Assembly: GCF_020889685.1 (NCBI RefSeq)
Contig: NZ_JACMYO010000090.1
Span: 1 to 33,218 of the forward strand
DNA from: Bradyrhizobium oropedii
GTDB taxonomy: Bacteria; Pseudomonadota; Alphaproteobacteria; Rhizobiales; Xanthobacteraceae
Direction of reading: 5' to 3'
DNA length: 33,218 nucleotides
Made by a program: the position numbers and the translations under genes. Below the pieces are notes generated by a model. That model was not told the origin of the DNA and did not search any database. It worked only from the letters and a program-made list of their open reading frames with translations. This document shows, piece by piece, positions 16,617 to 24,603 of this stretch (position 1 is its first letter; every line of letters begins with the position of its first letter).

Positions 16617-17492
16617 ATGTTCTCTGACCAGCTTCTTGCCGGGCGGCGCATACTGGTAACCGGTGGTGGCACCGGCCTCGGCAAGGCCATGGCCACCCGG
16701 TTCCTCCAGCTCGGGGCCGAGGTGCATATCTGCGGCCGCCGCAAGAGCGTTTGCGACGAGACCGCCACCGAACTGATGGCCGAACATGGCGGACGCGTGG
16801 TCAGCCACGGCGTCGATATCCGCAATGCGATGGCGGTCGACGAGATGATCGAGGCGATCTGGACCACCAGCGGTCCGCTCACCGATCTCATCAACAACGC
16901 CGCCGGCAATTTCATCTCGCGCTCCGAAGAGCTCTCCGCGCGAGGGTTTGATGCAGTGGCCAACATCGTGATGCACGGCACCTTCTATGTGACGCATGCG
17001 GTGGGCCGGCGGTGGATCGCCGGTGGCCATCGCGGCAACGTGGTGTCGATCACCGTGACCTGGGTACGCAATGGCTCGCCCTATGTGGTGCCGTCGGCGA
17101 TGAGCAAGTCGGCGATCCACGCCATGACCATGTCGCTTGCGATCGAATGGGGCCGTCACGGCATCCGTCTCAACACCATCGCGCCCGGCGAGATCCCGAC
17201 CGAGGGCATGAGCAAGCGCATCAAGCCCGGCGACGAGGCCGGCGCACGCACCAAGGCGATGAACCCGATGGGCCGCGTCGGCACCATGGAGGAATTGCAG
17301 AACCTTGCGGTGTTCCTGATCTCCGGCGGCTGCGACTGGATCAACGGCGAGACCATCGCCATGGACGGCGCGCAGGCGCTGGCGATGGGCGGCAATTTCT
17401 ACCAACTCCGCGACTGGAGCGACGACGACTGGACCAAGGCGCGCGATTCAATCAAGGCGCAGAACGAGAAGGACCGCGCAACGCGAGGTTAA
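16617..17492 (+). CDS. 2,4-dienoyl-CoA reductase-like SDR
   Basis: A 291-residue SDR whose sequence follows the mammalian mitochondrial 2,4-dienoyl-CoA reductase (DECR1) closely: TGGGTGLG at 15-22, NNAAGNF at 93-99 (Asn98 = DECR1 Asn148), PYVVPSAMSK with Ser160 and Lys164 (= Ser210, Lys214), and GRHGIRLNTIAPGEIPTEG. The classical YxxxK Tyr is replaced by Ser160, as in DECR1. The DECR1 proton donor Tyr199 is Trp149 here by my hand alignment. The expected role is NADPH reduction of 2,4-dienoyl-CoA to 3-enoyl-CoA, needed for polyunsaturated acids. The ATG at 16617 follows GGAGG by 5 nt; a GTG at 16605 is less likely. Trans-2-enoyl-CoA reductase is an alternative. Confidence 0.83.
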   Translation: MFSDQLLAGRRILVTGGGTGLGKAMATRFLQLGAEVHICGRRKSVCDETATELMAEHGGRVVSHGVDIRNAMAVDEMIEAIWTTSGPLTDLINNAAGNFISRSEELSARGFDAVANIVMHGTFYVTHAVGRRWIAGGHRGNVVSITVTWVRNGSPYVVPSAMSKSAIHAMTMSLAIEWGRHGIRLNTIAPGEIPTEGMSKRIKPGDEAGARTKAMNPMGRVGTMEELQNLAVFLISGGCDWINGETIAMDGAQALAMGGNFYQLRDWSDDDWTKARDSIKAQNEKDRATRG

Positions 17493-17520
17493 GGCCCGCG
17501 CTTGCGCCTCGATCACAACT

Positions 17521-17705
17521 GTCGTCCCTGCCTAGTGCGCAATTGCGCACGGGAGCAGGGACCCATAACCACGCCTCGAAAACATCGAGCACGCTGGGGC
17601 CACAGCGCGCTCGACAACTCGATTCTGTGGTTATGGGTTCCGGGTCGCGCGGAGCCTGTCATCGGGCGGCGCTTCGCGCCGACCCGTTGGCTCGCCCGGG
17701 ACGAC
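17521..17705. repeat. Family A palindromic repeat, copy 2 (expanded)
   Basis: The left 52 nt are identical to copy 4 (25561-25612) and include GTGCGCAATTGCGCAC at 17535-17550 in the left hairpin loop. The centre has GCTGGGGCCACAG. The right arm is enlarged by an extra hairpin (GGGCGGCGCTTCGCGCCGACCC region) before the terminal GCCCGGGACGAC. Apart from this element, the 307-nt gap between the reductase and ligase genes holds only about 95 nt of presumed promoter for the ligase. Confidence 0.85.
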
Positions 17706-17799
17706 GCTGTGGATGCATCGAGCCCAACACCCCGTATTGTTTTTCCCGCGCGATGCCGCCACACTCCGCGCAACCAAAACAAGACGTCACGGGGGAAAC

Positions 17800-19380
17800 A
17801 TGTCCGACGCGCCGAAACTGAGCAATCTTGCCGACATGGTGCGCGACCGCGCCAGCAGCCGCGGCGATGCGCTGGCCTATGAGTTCGAGGGACGGCAAAC
17901 CTCCTTCGCCGAGTTCGACGTCAAGACCAACCGCGTCGCCAACGCGCTGATCGCGATGGGCGTCAAGAAGGGCGAGCGCATCGCCTATCTCGGCAAGAAC
18001 AGTGACTTCTATTTCGAGCTCCTGATGGGTGCGATGAAGGCCGGCGTGGTGATGGCGCCCGTGAACTGGCGCCTCGCGGGCCCCGAGGTCGCCTTCATCG
18101 TCGACGATTGCAAGGCGCCGATCCTGTTCGTCGGCCCCGAATTCATCACGCAGGCACGCAACATCAAGGACAAGCTGCCCAGCGTCCACACCATCATTAC
18201 GACCGAGGGCGGCGCGCCGGAATGGCCCGATTTTCTCGCCTGGCGCGATGCACAGAGCGGCAACGACCCGCGCATTGCGATCGAGCCGAAGGACATCGCG
18301 ATCCAGCTCTACACCTCGGGCACGACCGGCAAGCCGAAGGGCGCGATGCTGTCGCACGCCAACTTCCTCAACCTCGTGCAGAGCGGCAACGAGGCTGAAA
18401 AACCGGAATGGAACCGGTGGACCACCGAGGACGTCTCGCTGGTCGCGATGCCGATCTTCCACATCGGCGGCTCCGGCTGGGGTGTGATGGGCCTCTACCA
18501 CGGCGCCCGTGGCGTGATCGCGCGTGAATTCGATCCGACCAAGGTGCTCGACTTCTTCGAGCAGTCCGGCATCACCAAGCTGTTCATGGTGCCGGCGGCG
18601 ATGCAGTTCGTGGTGCGGCAGCCCCGCGCGCGGCAGGTCGACTTTTCGCGTTTGAAGTACATGCTTTATGGCGCCTCCCCGATCCCGGCCGCGCTCTTGA
18701 AGGAGTGCATCGAGGTCTTCAAATGCGGCTTCGTGCAGATGTACGGCATGACCGAGACGACAGGCACCATCGTCGCGCTGCCGCCCGAGGACCATATCGA
18801 GGGGCTCGATCGGATGCGCTCGGCCGGCAAGGCGCTGGCCGGCGTGGAGCTCGCGATCCTCGACGAGAACGGCAAGCCGCTGCCGCCGGGCGAGGTCGGC
18901 GAAATCGCCACCCGCTCCGGCTCCAACATGGCCGGCTACTGGAATCTGCCCGAGGCCACCGCGCGCACCATCGACGGCGACGGCTGGCTGCGCACCGGCG
19001 ACGCCGGCTACATGGACAAGGATGGCTATCTCTATATCCACGACCGCATCAAGGACATGATCATCTCCGGCGGCGAGAACATCTATCCGGCCGAAGTCGA
19101 GAGCGCGCTGTGCGACCACCCGGACGTGGCGGAAGCCGCGGTCATCGGCATTCCCGACGACAAATGGGGCGAGGCGGTGAAGGCCGTGGTGGTGATGAAG
19201 CCGGGCAAGAGCGCAACCGCGACCGACATCATCAACTTCACCCGCGAGCGGATCGCCGGCTACAAGACGCCGAAATCGGTCGACTTCATCCCCGCGCTGC
19301 CGCGCAACCCGTCAGGCAAGATCCTGCGGCGGAGCCTGCGTGAACCGTACTGGGCGGGCAAGGACCGGCAGGTGAACTAG
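17800..19380 (+). CDS. Acyl-CoA synthetase (AMP-forming, fatty-acid-CoA ligase type)
   Basis: A 526-residue ANL ligase with YTSGTTGKPKGAML (about 170-183), YGMTETTG, RTGDAGYMDKDGYLYIHDR, ISGGENIYPAEVE and catalytic Lys507 in NPSGKILRR. It converts an acid, ATP and CoA to acyl-CoA, AMP and pyrophosphate. The chosen ATG at 17800 follows GGGGGAAAC; the frame is open upstream through non-coding-looking sequence. It is a paralogue of the ligase at 14009-15553, with the same LRxPYW C-terminal end but only distant otherwise, so the two may activate different acids. Chain length cannot be judged. Confidence 0.92.
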   Translation: MSDAPKLSNLADMVRDRASSRGDALAYEFEGRQTSFAEFDVKTNRVANALIAMGVKKGERIAYLGKNSDFYFELLMGAMKAGVVMAPVNWRLAGPEVAFIVDDCKAPILFVGPEFITQARNIKDKLPSVHTIITTEGGAPEWPDFLAWRDAQSGNDPRIAIEPKDIAIQLYTSGTTGKPKGAMLSHANFLNLVQSGNEAEKPEWNRWTTEDVSLVAMPIFHIGGSGWGVMGLYHGARGVIAREFDPTKVLDFFEQSGITKLFMVPAAMQFVVRQPRARQVDFSRLKYMLYGASPIPAALLKECIEVFKCGFVQMYGMTETTGTIVALPPEDHIEGLDRMRSAGKALAGVELAILDENGKPLPPGEVGEIATRSGSNMAGYWNLPEATARTIDGDGWLRTGDAGYMDKDGYLYIHDRIKDMIISGGENIYPAEVESALCDHPDVAEAAVIGIPDDKWGEAVKAVVVMKPGKSATATDIINFTRERIAGYKTPKSVDFIPALPRNPSGKILRRSLREPYWAGKDRQVN

Positions 19381-19388
19381 CCCTCTCT

Positions 19389-19508
19389 GTCGTCCCGGCG
19401 CAGGCCGGGACCCAACCACCGCTGTTCTTGGTGGTAACACGCTGGGGCCACATCTCGCTCCATCAACGACCTCTTGTGGTTATGGGTCCCTGCTTTCGCA
19501 GGGACGAC
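19389..19508. repeat. Family A palindromic repeat, copy 3
   Basis: It has GTCGTCCCGGCGCAGGCCGGGACCC on the left, GCTGGGGCCACA in the centre, and TGTGGTTATGGGTCCCTGC then GCAGGGACGAC on the right. Its right arm is the inverse of the left arm of copy 1. It lies between the convergent ligase and GFA genes. Confidence 0.85.
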
Positions 19509-19528
19509 GGTGGAGAGAGTGGTCCGCA

Positions 19529-20002
19529 TCACGCCTTCTTCATCCGCTCCCGCAACACCCGCCAGCGCTCCAGCGCCTCCTGCGGCCAGACCTCCTTCCG
19601 ATCGTAATACTCGGCAAACACCTTCGCGTCCGGCGAGAACGTCACCCAAGGCTGCTTCGACGAGGTGAAGATGTGAACGTCAGGCGGGCACTGACTCGGA
19701 TCGTCCAGCGTGCCGACGCGGACGAAGCGTACCGCTGGTCCCGCGCCCGGATAGTTGCTCCACACCGCGACCTTGCAGACCGGGCAGCGGGCGATCTTCT
19801 GCCCTTTGCCGCTCGCCGACGGCGTATCCACGATCTCGGGCTCGGCCGCGATGTGCGCGACCCGTTCGGCCTCGTACATCGCATTGAGTGCGTGCACCGT
19901 ACCTGTCTCGCGCTGGCACCATGTGCAGTGGCAGGCGTGCACGATCATCGGCCTGCCGGTGAGGCGGTAGCGGACGTTTCTGCAGGTGCATCCACCTTCC
20001 AT
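19529..20002 (-). CDS. GFA family protein (glutathione-dependent formaldehyde-activating enzyme/CENP-V-like)
   Basis: A 157-residue protein with the zinc-binding cysteine pattern of the family: Cys5-x-Cys7, Cys24-x-Cys26-x2-Cys29 and Cys73-x2-Cys76. The founding member Gfa was proposed to speed S-hydroxymethylglutathione formation, but most family members have no proven reaction. GGGGAGG stands 7-8 nt upstream of the ATG. The acyl-CoA dehydrogenase gene ends 29 nt upstream on the same strand, so the two are probably co-transcribed. Function here is unknown. Confidence 0.85.
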   Translation of the reverse strand: MEGGCTCRNVRYRLTGRPMIVHACHCTWCQRETGTVHALNAMYEAERVAHIAAEPEIVDTPSASGKGQKIARCPVCKVAVWSNYPGAGPAVRFVRVGTLDDPSQCPPDVHIFTSSKQPWVTFSPDAKVFAEYYDRKEVWPQEALERWRVLRERMKKA

Positions 20003-20031
20003 GTCGTACCGCCTCCCCTTTTGTTACCGTC

Positions 20032-21315
20032 TCAGTGCTTGCCGGCTCCCATATATCCGAACAGAAAGCCCGCCACCTTGCGCTTCTGGATCTCCTCGCT
20101 GCCCTCGGTGATGCGATAGCGGCGGTGGTGGCGGTAGATGTGCTCGAACGGCTTGTGGCGCGAATAGCCCATCCCACCATGCACCTGCATCGCGCGGTCG
20201 GCGGCCTCGCAGCACAAACGGTTTGCCCAGAAATTGCACATCGAGACCCGGTCCGACAGCGTGTGCTCGACCTGCGCCTGGGTCAGCTGATCCATCTCCC
20301 AGGCGGTCTTGCGGATCAACAGCCGCAGCATCTCGGCCTGGGTCGCGAGCTCGACCAGCGGCCACTGGATCGCCTGGTTCTCCGCCAAAGCCTTACCGAA
20401 CGGCTTGCGCTCGCGGGCATATTTCACGCTCTCATTGATGCAGTAAACCGCAGCGCCGAGCGAGCTCGCCGCCTGGCGGATGCGGTTCTCGTGCACGAAG
20501 CATTGCGCCAGCGACAGGCCGCGGCCGACCTCGCCGAACTGCGCGTCCTCAGGCACGAATACGTCGGTGAAGCTGACCCGCGGATGGTCGGTCGGCATGT
20601 TGAAGGTCCACATGTACTCCTCGACCTTCACGCCCGGCGATTTCGCCGGCACCAGGAAACAACTGATGCCGCGGGCGTCGCCGTCATTGCCGGAAGTGCG
20701 GGCAAACAGCGCGCAGTGCGTGGCGACATGCATGCCTGTCGTCCACATCTTCTCGCCATTGATGATCCAGCCCTTGACGTTGTCACGCGTAGCCTGGACC
20801 GCCTTTGTCTCCATATGCGTGGCATCCGAGCCATGCTCGGGCTCGGTGAGGCCGAACGTGATGCGGTACTTGCCGGTGATCGAGCCGTCGATCATCGCCT
20901 TCTGCTCGTCGGTTCCATAACGGTCGAGCATGGTCACGAGCGGCAGATTGCCGACGATCGAATGCTCGTTCTGCAGATCGTTGTGCAGGCCGAGACCCTT
21001 CGAGGCAAAATGCTCGCGGATGACAGCCATCCAGAGGTTGGAGCCGTCCTTGCCGCCGTAGCGCTTCGGGATCGCGAAACGCAGATGGCCGGCGGCATCG
21101 GCCAGGTTCTTGACCTTGCGCAGCAACAGCTCCCATTCATGGCGCGGCAGGCCGCCCTTGTCGAAATCGGTGCGCGCCCATTCGCGGCGATGATCGAAGA
21201 AGCGGATGTTGTCGTCAGCCGCTTCCAGCGGCTTGATCTCGCGGTCGATGAAGCGATCGAGCTCGGCGAGATAGGCTGTCAGGTCAGCCGGCAGATTGAA
21301 ATCCAAGGCGGTCAC
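20032..21315 (-). CDS. Acyl-CoA dehydrogenase (with canonical Glu)
   Basis: A 427-residue FAD-dependent dehydrogenase. FGLTEPEHGSDATHMET (about 155-171) is the flavin-binding loop, KMWTTGMH the second, GGMGYSRHKPFEHIYR the third, and Glu404 in ITEGSEEIQ sits at the position of the catalytic base of medium-chain enzymes. It oxidises an acyl-CoA to the 2-enoyl-CoA and passes electrons to ETF. The N-terminus (residues 25-60) is longer than in short-chain enzymes. The start is uncertain: GTG at 21315 has no spaced ribosome site, whereas a TTG at 21306 is 7 nt from GGGAG. It is divergent from the crotonase at 21527 and precedes the GFA gene. Confidence 0.9.
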   Translation of the reverse strand: MTALDFNLPADLTAYLAELDRFIDREIKPLEAADDNIRFFDHRREWARTDFDKGGLPRHEWELLLRKVKNLADAAGHLRFAIPKRYGGKDGSNLWMAVIREHFASKGLGLHNDLQNEHSIVGNLPLVTMLDRYGTDEQKAMIDGSITGKYRITFGLTEPEHGSDATHMETKAVQATRDNVKGWIINGEKMWTTGMHVATHCALFARTSGNDGDARGISCFLVPAKSPGVKVEEYMWTFNMPTDHPRVSFTDVFVPEDAQFGEVGRGLSLAQCFVHENRIRQAASSLGAAVYCINESVKYARERKPFGKALAENQAIQWPLVELATQAEMLRLLIRKTAWEMDQLTQAQVEHTLSDRVSMCNFWANRLCCEAADRAMQVHGGMGYSRHKPFEHIYRHHRRYRITEGSEEIQKRKVAGFLFGYMGAGKH

Positions 21316-21526
21316 TCCCGAAATTTTTATTGATTCTGGTTTTGCGTTTAGACGCTATCGCGCATCCGCGTTCGGATCGATTAAGGTGAGAAGCAAGCGG
21401 CCAAGTCAAGCAGGCGAGTGAGGCTTGCGCGCGCGGTCGCGTTGCGTAATTGGATGGCACGGAACGACGCGCAGGCGCTAGGATATCGGCAATATTCTTC
21501 GCCGCAGAAAATCGACGGGAGCAAAC
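21316..21526. promoter_or_regulatory. Divergent intergenic region (acyl-CoA dehydrogenase / crotonase)
   Basis: 211 nt between divergent genes, with an AT-rich stretch (AATTTTTATTGATTCTGG) next to the dehydrogenase and a small inverted repeat ATCCG-N4-CGGAT at 21364-21377. Promoters must lie here, but I cannot place the boxes reliably. Confidence 0.3.
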
Positions 21527-22306
21527 ATGGATCTGAAATTCTCCAAGGTGACGCGCAAGGGACCCATCACCATCGTGACGCTGTCGCGGCCCGAGGTTTA
21601 CAACGCGCTGCATATCGACGCGCATTTCGAGCTCAACAAGGTGTTCGACGACTTCTCCACCGACCCCGAGCAGTGGGTCGCGATCGTCACCGGCGCCGGC
21701 GACAAGGCGTTCTGCGCCGGCAACGACCTGAAATGGCAGGCCGCCGGCGGCAAGCGCGGTTGGGACAAGGGCGGCTTTGCCGGCCTGACCACCCGCTTCG
21801 ACTGCGACAAGCCGATCATCGCCGCCGTCAACGGCGTCGCGATGGGCGGCGGGTTCGAGGTCGCGCTGGCCTGCGACCTGATCATCGCCGCGGAAAATGC
21901 GACCTTCGCCCTGCCCGAGCCGCGTGTCGGCCTCGCCGCGCTCGCCGGCGGCCTGCAACGGCTGCCGCGGCAGATCGGGCTGAAGCGCGCGATGGGCATG
22001 ATCCTGACCGCGCGCCATGTCAGCGCCAAGGAAGGCCTCGAGCTCGGCTTCGTCAACGAAGTGGTGCCGCAGGGCGAGGTGCTGGCGGCGGCCGAGCGCT
22101 GGGCCGAGACCATCACGAAGAACTCGCCGATGTCGATCCGCGCCTCCAAGCAGGCGATCCAGAAGGGCCTCGAAGTCTCGCTCGAGCAGGCGATGGCCGA
22201 GCAGCGCGAGTACCCGGCGGTGAAGGCGATGGCCGCCTCGCAGGATTATATCGAGGGGCCGAAGGCGTTTTCGGAGAAGCGCCCGCCGAAGTGGCTGGGG
22301 CGGTAA
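21527..22306 (+). CDS. Crotonase family protein, enoyl-CoA hydratase/isomerase type with one catalytic Glu
   Basis: A 259-residue crotonase-fold protein with oxyanion-hole segments FCAGNDLKW (62-70) and VNGVAMGGGFEVALACD (101-117). Glu131 in PEPRVG matches rat crotonase Glu144. The second glutamate position (Glu164 in AMEMVLTG) reads AMGMILTA here, so it is Gly157. Single-Glu members include isomerases, hydrolases and CoA lyases, so simple hydratase annotation is uncertain. Starts at the ATG after GGGAGCAAAC. It stands alone between divergent acyl-CoA dehydrogenase and convergent DUF6285 genes. Confidence 0.87.
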   Translation: MDLKFSKVTRKGPITIVTLSRPEVYNALHIDAHFELNKVFDDFSTDPEQWVAIVTGAGDKAFCAGNDLKWQAAGGKRGWDKGGFAGLTTRFDCDKPIIAAVNGVAMGGGFEVALACDLIIAAENATFALPEPRVGLAALAGGLQRLPRQIGLKRAMGMILTARHVSAKEGLELGFVNEVVPQGEVLAAAERWAETITKNSPMSIRASKQAIQKGLEVSLEQAMAEQREYPAVKAMAASQDYIEGPKAFSEKRPPKWLGR

Positions 22307-22318
22307 CGGCTCTTTCCG

Positions 22319-22439
22319 CGTCATTGCGAGCGAAGCGAAGCAATCCATCTTACGGTTTTGCGGAGATATGGATTGCTTCGTCGCGGAGTATATCGTCCGG
22401 CCCGCCGCAGGCGGGATCGGGTGACTCCTCGCAATGACG
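22319..22439. repeat. Family C palindromic repeat, copy 2 (expanded)
   Basis: CGTCATTGCGAG on the left and CTCGCAATGACG on the right, as in copy 1. The inner pair is GAAGCAATCCAT / ATGGATTGCTTC. An added segment with CCCGCCGCAGGCGGG enlarges the right half. It lies between the convergent crotonase and DUF6285 genes. Confidence 0.8.
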
Positions 22440-22449
22440 ACGATATAAC

Positions 22450-22824
22450 TTACTTTGCTCCCAACTCCCGCTTGTACGACGCGTAGTTCGGCTGATCGAC
22501 CGCGAGCTTGTCCATCGTCGTCTGCCAGAGATGCTCCGATAGCCCCGGTGTTTTCAGATCGACCTCGCCGCTTGCGATCTTCTCCGACAGCGCGCGGTTC
22601 AGCTCCATCAGCGAGCCGTCGGCGCCGAGCAGTGCCTTCAGCCGCGCGGCTTCGGTCGCATCGCCGGTTTCGGCGAGCGCGAGCTGCCGCGTCACCAGAT
22701 CGAGCGCGTTGATGCCGACCCGCAGCTTGAAGCCGTTGTGGCCCTTGATCGCGGGCGCGATCTCGTTACGCAGGAAATCGGCGACGGCCTTGATCAGCTC
22801 GGTTGGTGTGGGCTCATCCTGCAT
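22450..22824 (-). CDS. DUF6285 family protein (LvaB-like candidate)
   Basis: A 124-residue, probably all-helical soluble protein (PTPTELIKAVADFLRNEIAPAI at the N-terminus, ELNRALSEKIASGEVD in the middle). I recognise it as the small DUF6285 type that travels with APH-like kinases. It starts 1 nt after the kinase stop, so the two are translationally coupled and likely form a complex. In the Pseudomonas putida levulinate pathway a small protein, LvaB, accompanies the kinase LvaA; equating this protein with LvaB is inference from size and position. There is no predicted catalytic motif. Last gene of a three-gene operon. Confidence 0.78.
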   Translation of the reverse strand: MQDEPTPTELIKAVADFLRNEIAPAIKGHNGFKLRVGINALDLVTRQLALAETGDATEAARLKALLGADGSLMELNRALSEKIASGEVDLKTPGLSEHLWQTTMDKLAVDQPNYASYKRELGAK

Positions 22825-22825
22825 A

Positions 22826-23812
22826 TCAGCGACCTCTCGGTGCGAGTAGCCTAAGCAGATCGATCTCGGTCTCGGACGCGCGCCGCCCGATCATCGCGCG
22901 CTCCATCGAGTGATCAGGGCCGAGGCGGAAGCGCTGCATCATGCCGCAGCACATCACGCCCCAGCGCAGCGTGCCCATCACCTCCCAGAACTTCACGCGG
23001 TCCGGGTCGGCCTTGCGGCCGGCTTCTTCGTAGCCAGCGAACAGATCTTCGCGCGTGCCAAAGCCGCCGACCGGCTTGTCGATCTCGCCGAACCGCCACG
23101 AGTTGACGCAGATCCAGCCGAGATCCTCCATTGGATCGCCGAAATGCGCGAGCTCCCAGTCGAGCACCGCGCGCACCCCGTCGGGGCCGATGATCAGATT
23201 GCCGTGGCGGAAATCGCCGTGCACCAGCGTCACCTCGGACGACGGCCCGGGATCGTGATCGCGCAGCCAGCGCAGCGCCAGCTCGAACACCGGCCGCGGC
23301 CAGTTGAAGCTGTGATACTCGCGGCCGAGATCCTCGATCTCCCTGGTTGCAGTCAGGCTGCGCAGCTGCGGCAGCTTCGCCTGCGGCAGGCCATGGATGC
23401 CGGCGATGACTCGGCCGAGCTGGCGGGCCAGGATCGGCCGCGCGCCGGCAAATTCCTCGTCGCGCAAAATTTTCCGCGCGATGGTCTCGCCTTCGACCCG
23501 CGCCATGATGAAGCCGCGGCCGAGGCCGTCCTCCGGCGTCAGCACATGCATCACCTTCGGCGACGGCAGGCCCGCGTCATGCGCGAGCTGCATCAGCGTA
23601 GCCTCGGCATCGAGGCCGGCGGCGCGGCCGGGCGCGGCACCGTAGCCCGGCGGCGCACGGCGCAGGATCGCGCCGACATTGCCGTTCGGGTGCACGATGT
23701 CGAACGTCCAGGTCTCCTGGCTGGCGCCGCCGGAGAGCTTGGCGGCGCCGGTGACGCCGGTCGCACCCGGATGAAACGCGGCGACGCAGCGCCTGAGTTC
23801 GGTCTCGATCAT
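22826..23812 (-). CDS. APH-type phosphotransferase, ACAD10/11 N-terminal-like (hydroxyacyl-CoA kinase candidate)
   Basis: A 328-residue aminoglycoside-phosphotransferase-fold kinase. It has a nucleotide loop SGGASQETW (27-35), Arg51 in ILRRAPPG where classical kinases have Lys, Glu70, the catalytic loop HGDFRHGN (198-205, Asp200 and Asn205) and metal-binding Asp218 in VLDWE. This ACAD10/11-N-like subgroup includes the kinase half of animal ACAD10/ACAD11 and P. putida LvaA, which phosphorylate the hydroxyl of 4-hydroxyacyl-CoAs. Its ATG overlaps the PaaG-like stop (ATGA), and the DUF6285 gene begins 1 nt after its end. It is not an antibiotic-resistance enzyme judging by context. Substrate is inferred only. 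Confidence 0.87.
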   Translation of the reverse strand: MIETELRRCVAAFHPGATGVTGAAKLSGGASQETWTFDIVHPNGNVGAILRRAPPGYGAAPGRAAGLDAEATLMQLAHDAGLPSPKVMHVLTPEDGLGRGFIMARVEGETIARKILRDEEFAGARPILARQLGRVIAGIHGLPQAKLPQLRSLTATREIEDLGREYHSFNWPRPVFELALRWLRDHDPGPSSEVTLVHGDFRHGNLIIGPDGVRAVLDWELAHFGDPMEDLGWICVNSWRFGEIDKPVGGFGTREDLFAGYEEAGRKADPDRVKFWEVMGTLRWGVMCCGMMQRFRLGPDHSMERAMIGRRASETEIDLLRLLAPRGR

Positions 23813-24603
23813 TTGCCCTTGAACTTCGCCGGCCGCTTCTCGAGGAATGCGGTGACACCTTCCTTGAAATCCTCGGCGCCGCCCGCAATTCGCTGCGACT
23901 CGAACTCCAGATTGAGCTGATCCTCGAGCGTGTTTTCCGGGCTGTCCCAGTAGAGCTTGCGGATCAGCGACAGCGCCACCGTCGGGCCGTTGGCGAGATC
24001 GTGCGCCATCTTCATCGTCTCTTCCATCAGCACGCCGTCGTCATAGACACGGTTGACGAGGCCCCATTCCAGCGCCTTCTCGGCCGGCAACCGCTCGCCG
24101 AGCAGCGACAGCTCGACCGAACGCGCCTTGCCGATCAGCCGCGGCAGCAGCCAGGTCGAGCCGCAATCCGGCACCAGGCCGATGCGGCGGAACGCCTGCA
24201 GGAAGTAGGACGAGCGCGCGCACAGGATGAGGTCGCCCATCAATGCAAAGCTCATCCCGGCGCCGGCGGCCGGACCGTTCACCGCCGTCACGATCGGACA
24301 GTGCAGCTTACGCAATCGGCGCAGGAACGGATGGAACGCGGTCTCCAGTGCCGCGCCGGCGTTGCTCTTGCCGGGCTTCTGCTGCTGGTTGCGGCCCTGG
24401 AGATTGGCTCCGGTGCAGAAGGCACGGCCTGTGCCCGTGATCACCAGGCAGCGCACCTCGTCGCGCTTGTCGTCGATCGCATCGAGCGCCTCGGCAAGGC
24501 CGCCCAGCATGTCGATCGACACCGCGTTCATGACTTCCTGATGGTCGAGCCTGAGGATCGCGACCGATCCGTCGAAGTCGAGCGTGACGTGTTTGAACTG
24601 CAT
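23809..24603 (-). CDS. PaaG-like enoyl-CoA hydratase/isomerase
   Basis: A 264-residue crotonase-fold protein. Its second half follows E. coli PaaG closely: FRRIGLVPDCGSTWLLPR, then LLGERLPAEKALEWGLVN and a FLEKRPAKFKGK end. The crotonase Glu144 position is Arg, and Asp146 in GLVPDCG matches the single catalytic Asp of PaaG. So it should shift double bonds (delta3/delta2-enoyl-CoA isomerase) or isomerise epoxides to oxepins rather than hydrate. No paa cluster surrounds it, so I give no symbol. The ATG at 24603 was chosen (frame open 20 codons upstream). First gene of the operon with the APH kinase and DUF6285; an isomerase fits handling of 3-enoyl-CoA formed after phosphate elimination. Confidence 0.88.
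   Translation of the reverse strand: MQFKHVTLDFDGSVAILRLDHQEVMNAVSIDMLGGLAEALDAIDDKRDEVRCLVITGTGRAFCTGANLQGRNQQQKPGKSNAGAALETAFHPFLRRLRKLHCPIVTAVNGPAAGAGMSFALMGDLILCARSSYFLQAFRRIGLVPDCGSTWLLPRLIGKARSVELSLLGERLPAEKALEWGLVNRVYDDGVLMEETMKMAHDLANGPTVALSLIRKLYWDSPENTLEDQLNLEFESQRIAGGAEDFKEGVTAFLEKRPAKFKGK

Noticed and set aside
22826..23812. Aminoglycoside resistance phosphotransferase
   Set aside because: It has the kinase fold, but the Arg in place of Lys and the operon with an isomerase and DUF6285 point to the ACAD10/11-like group.
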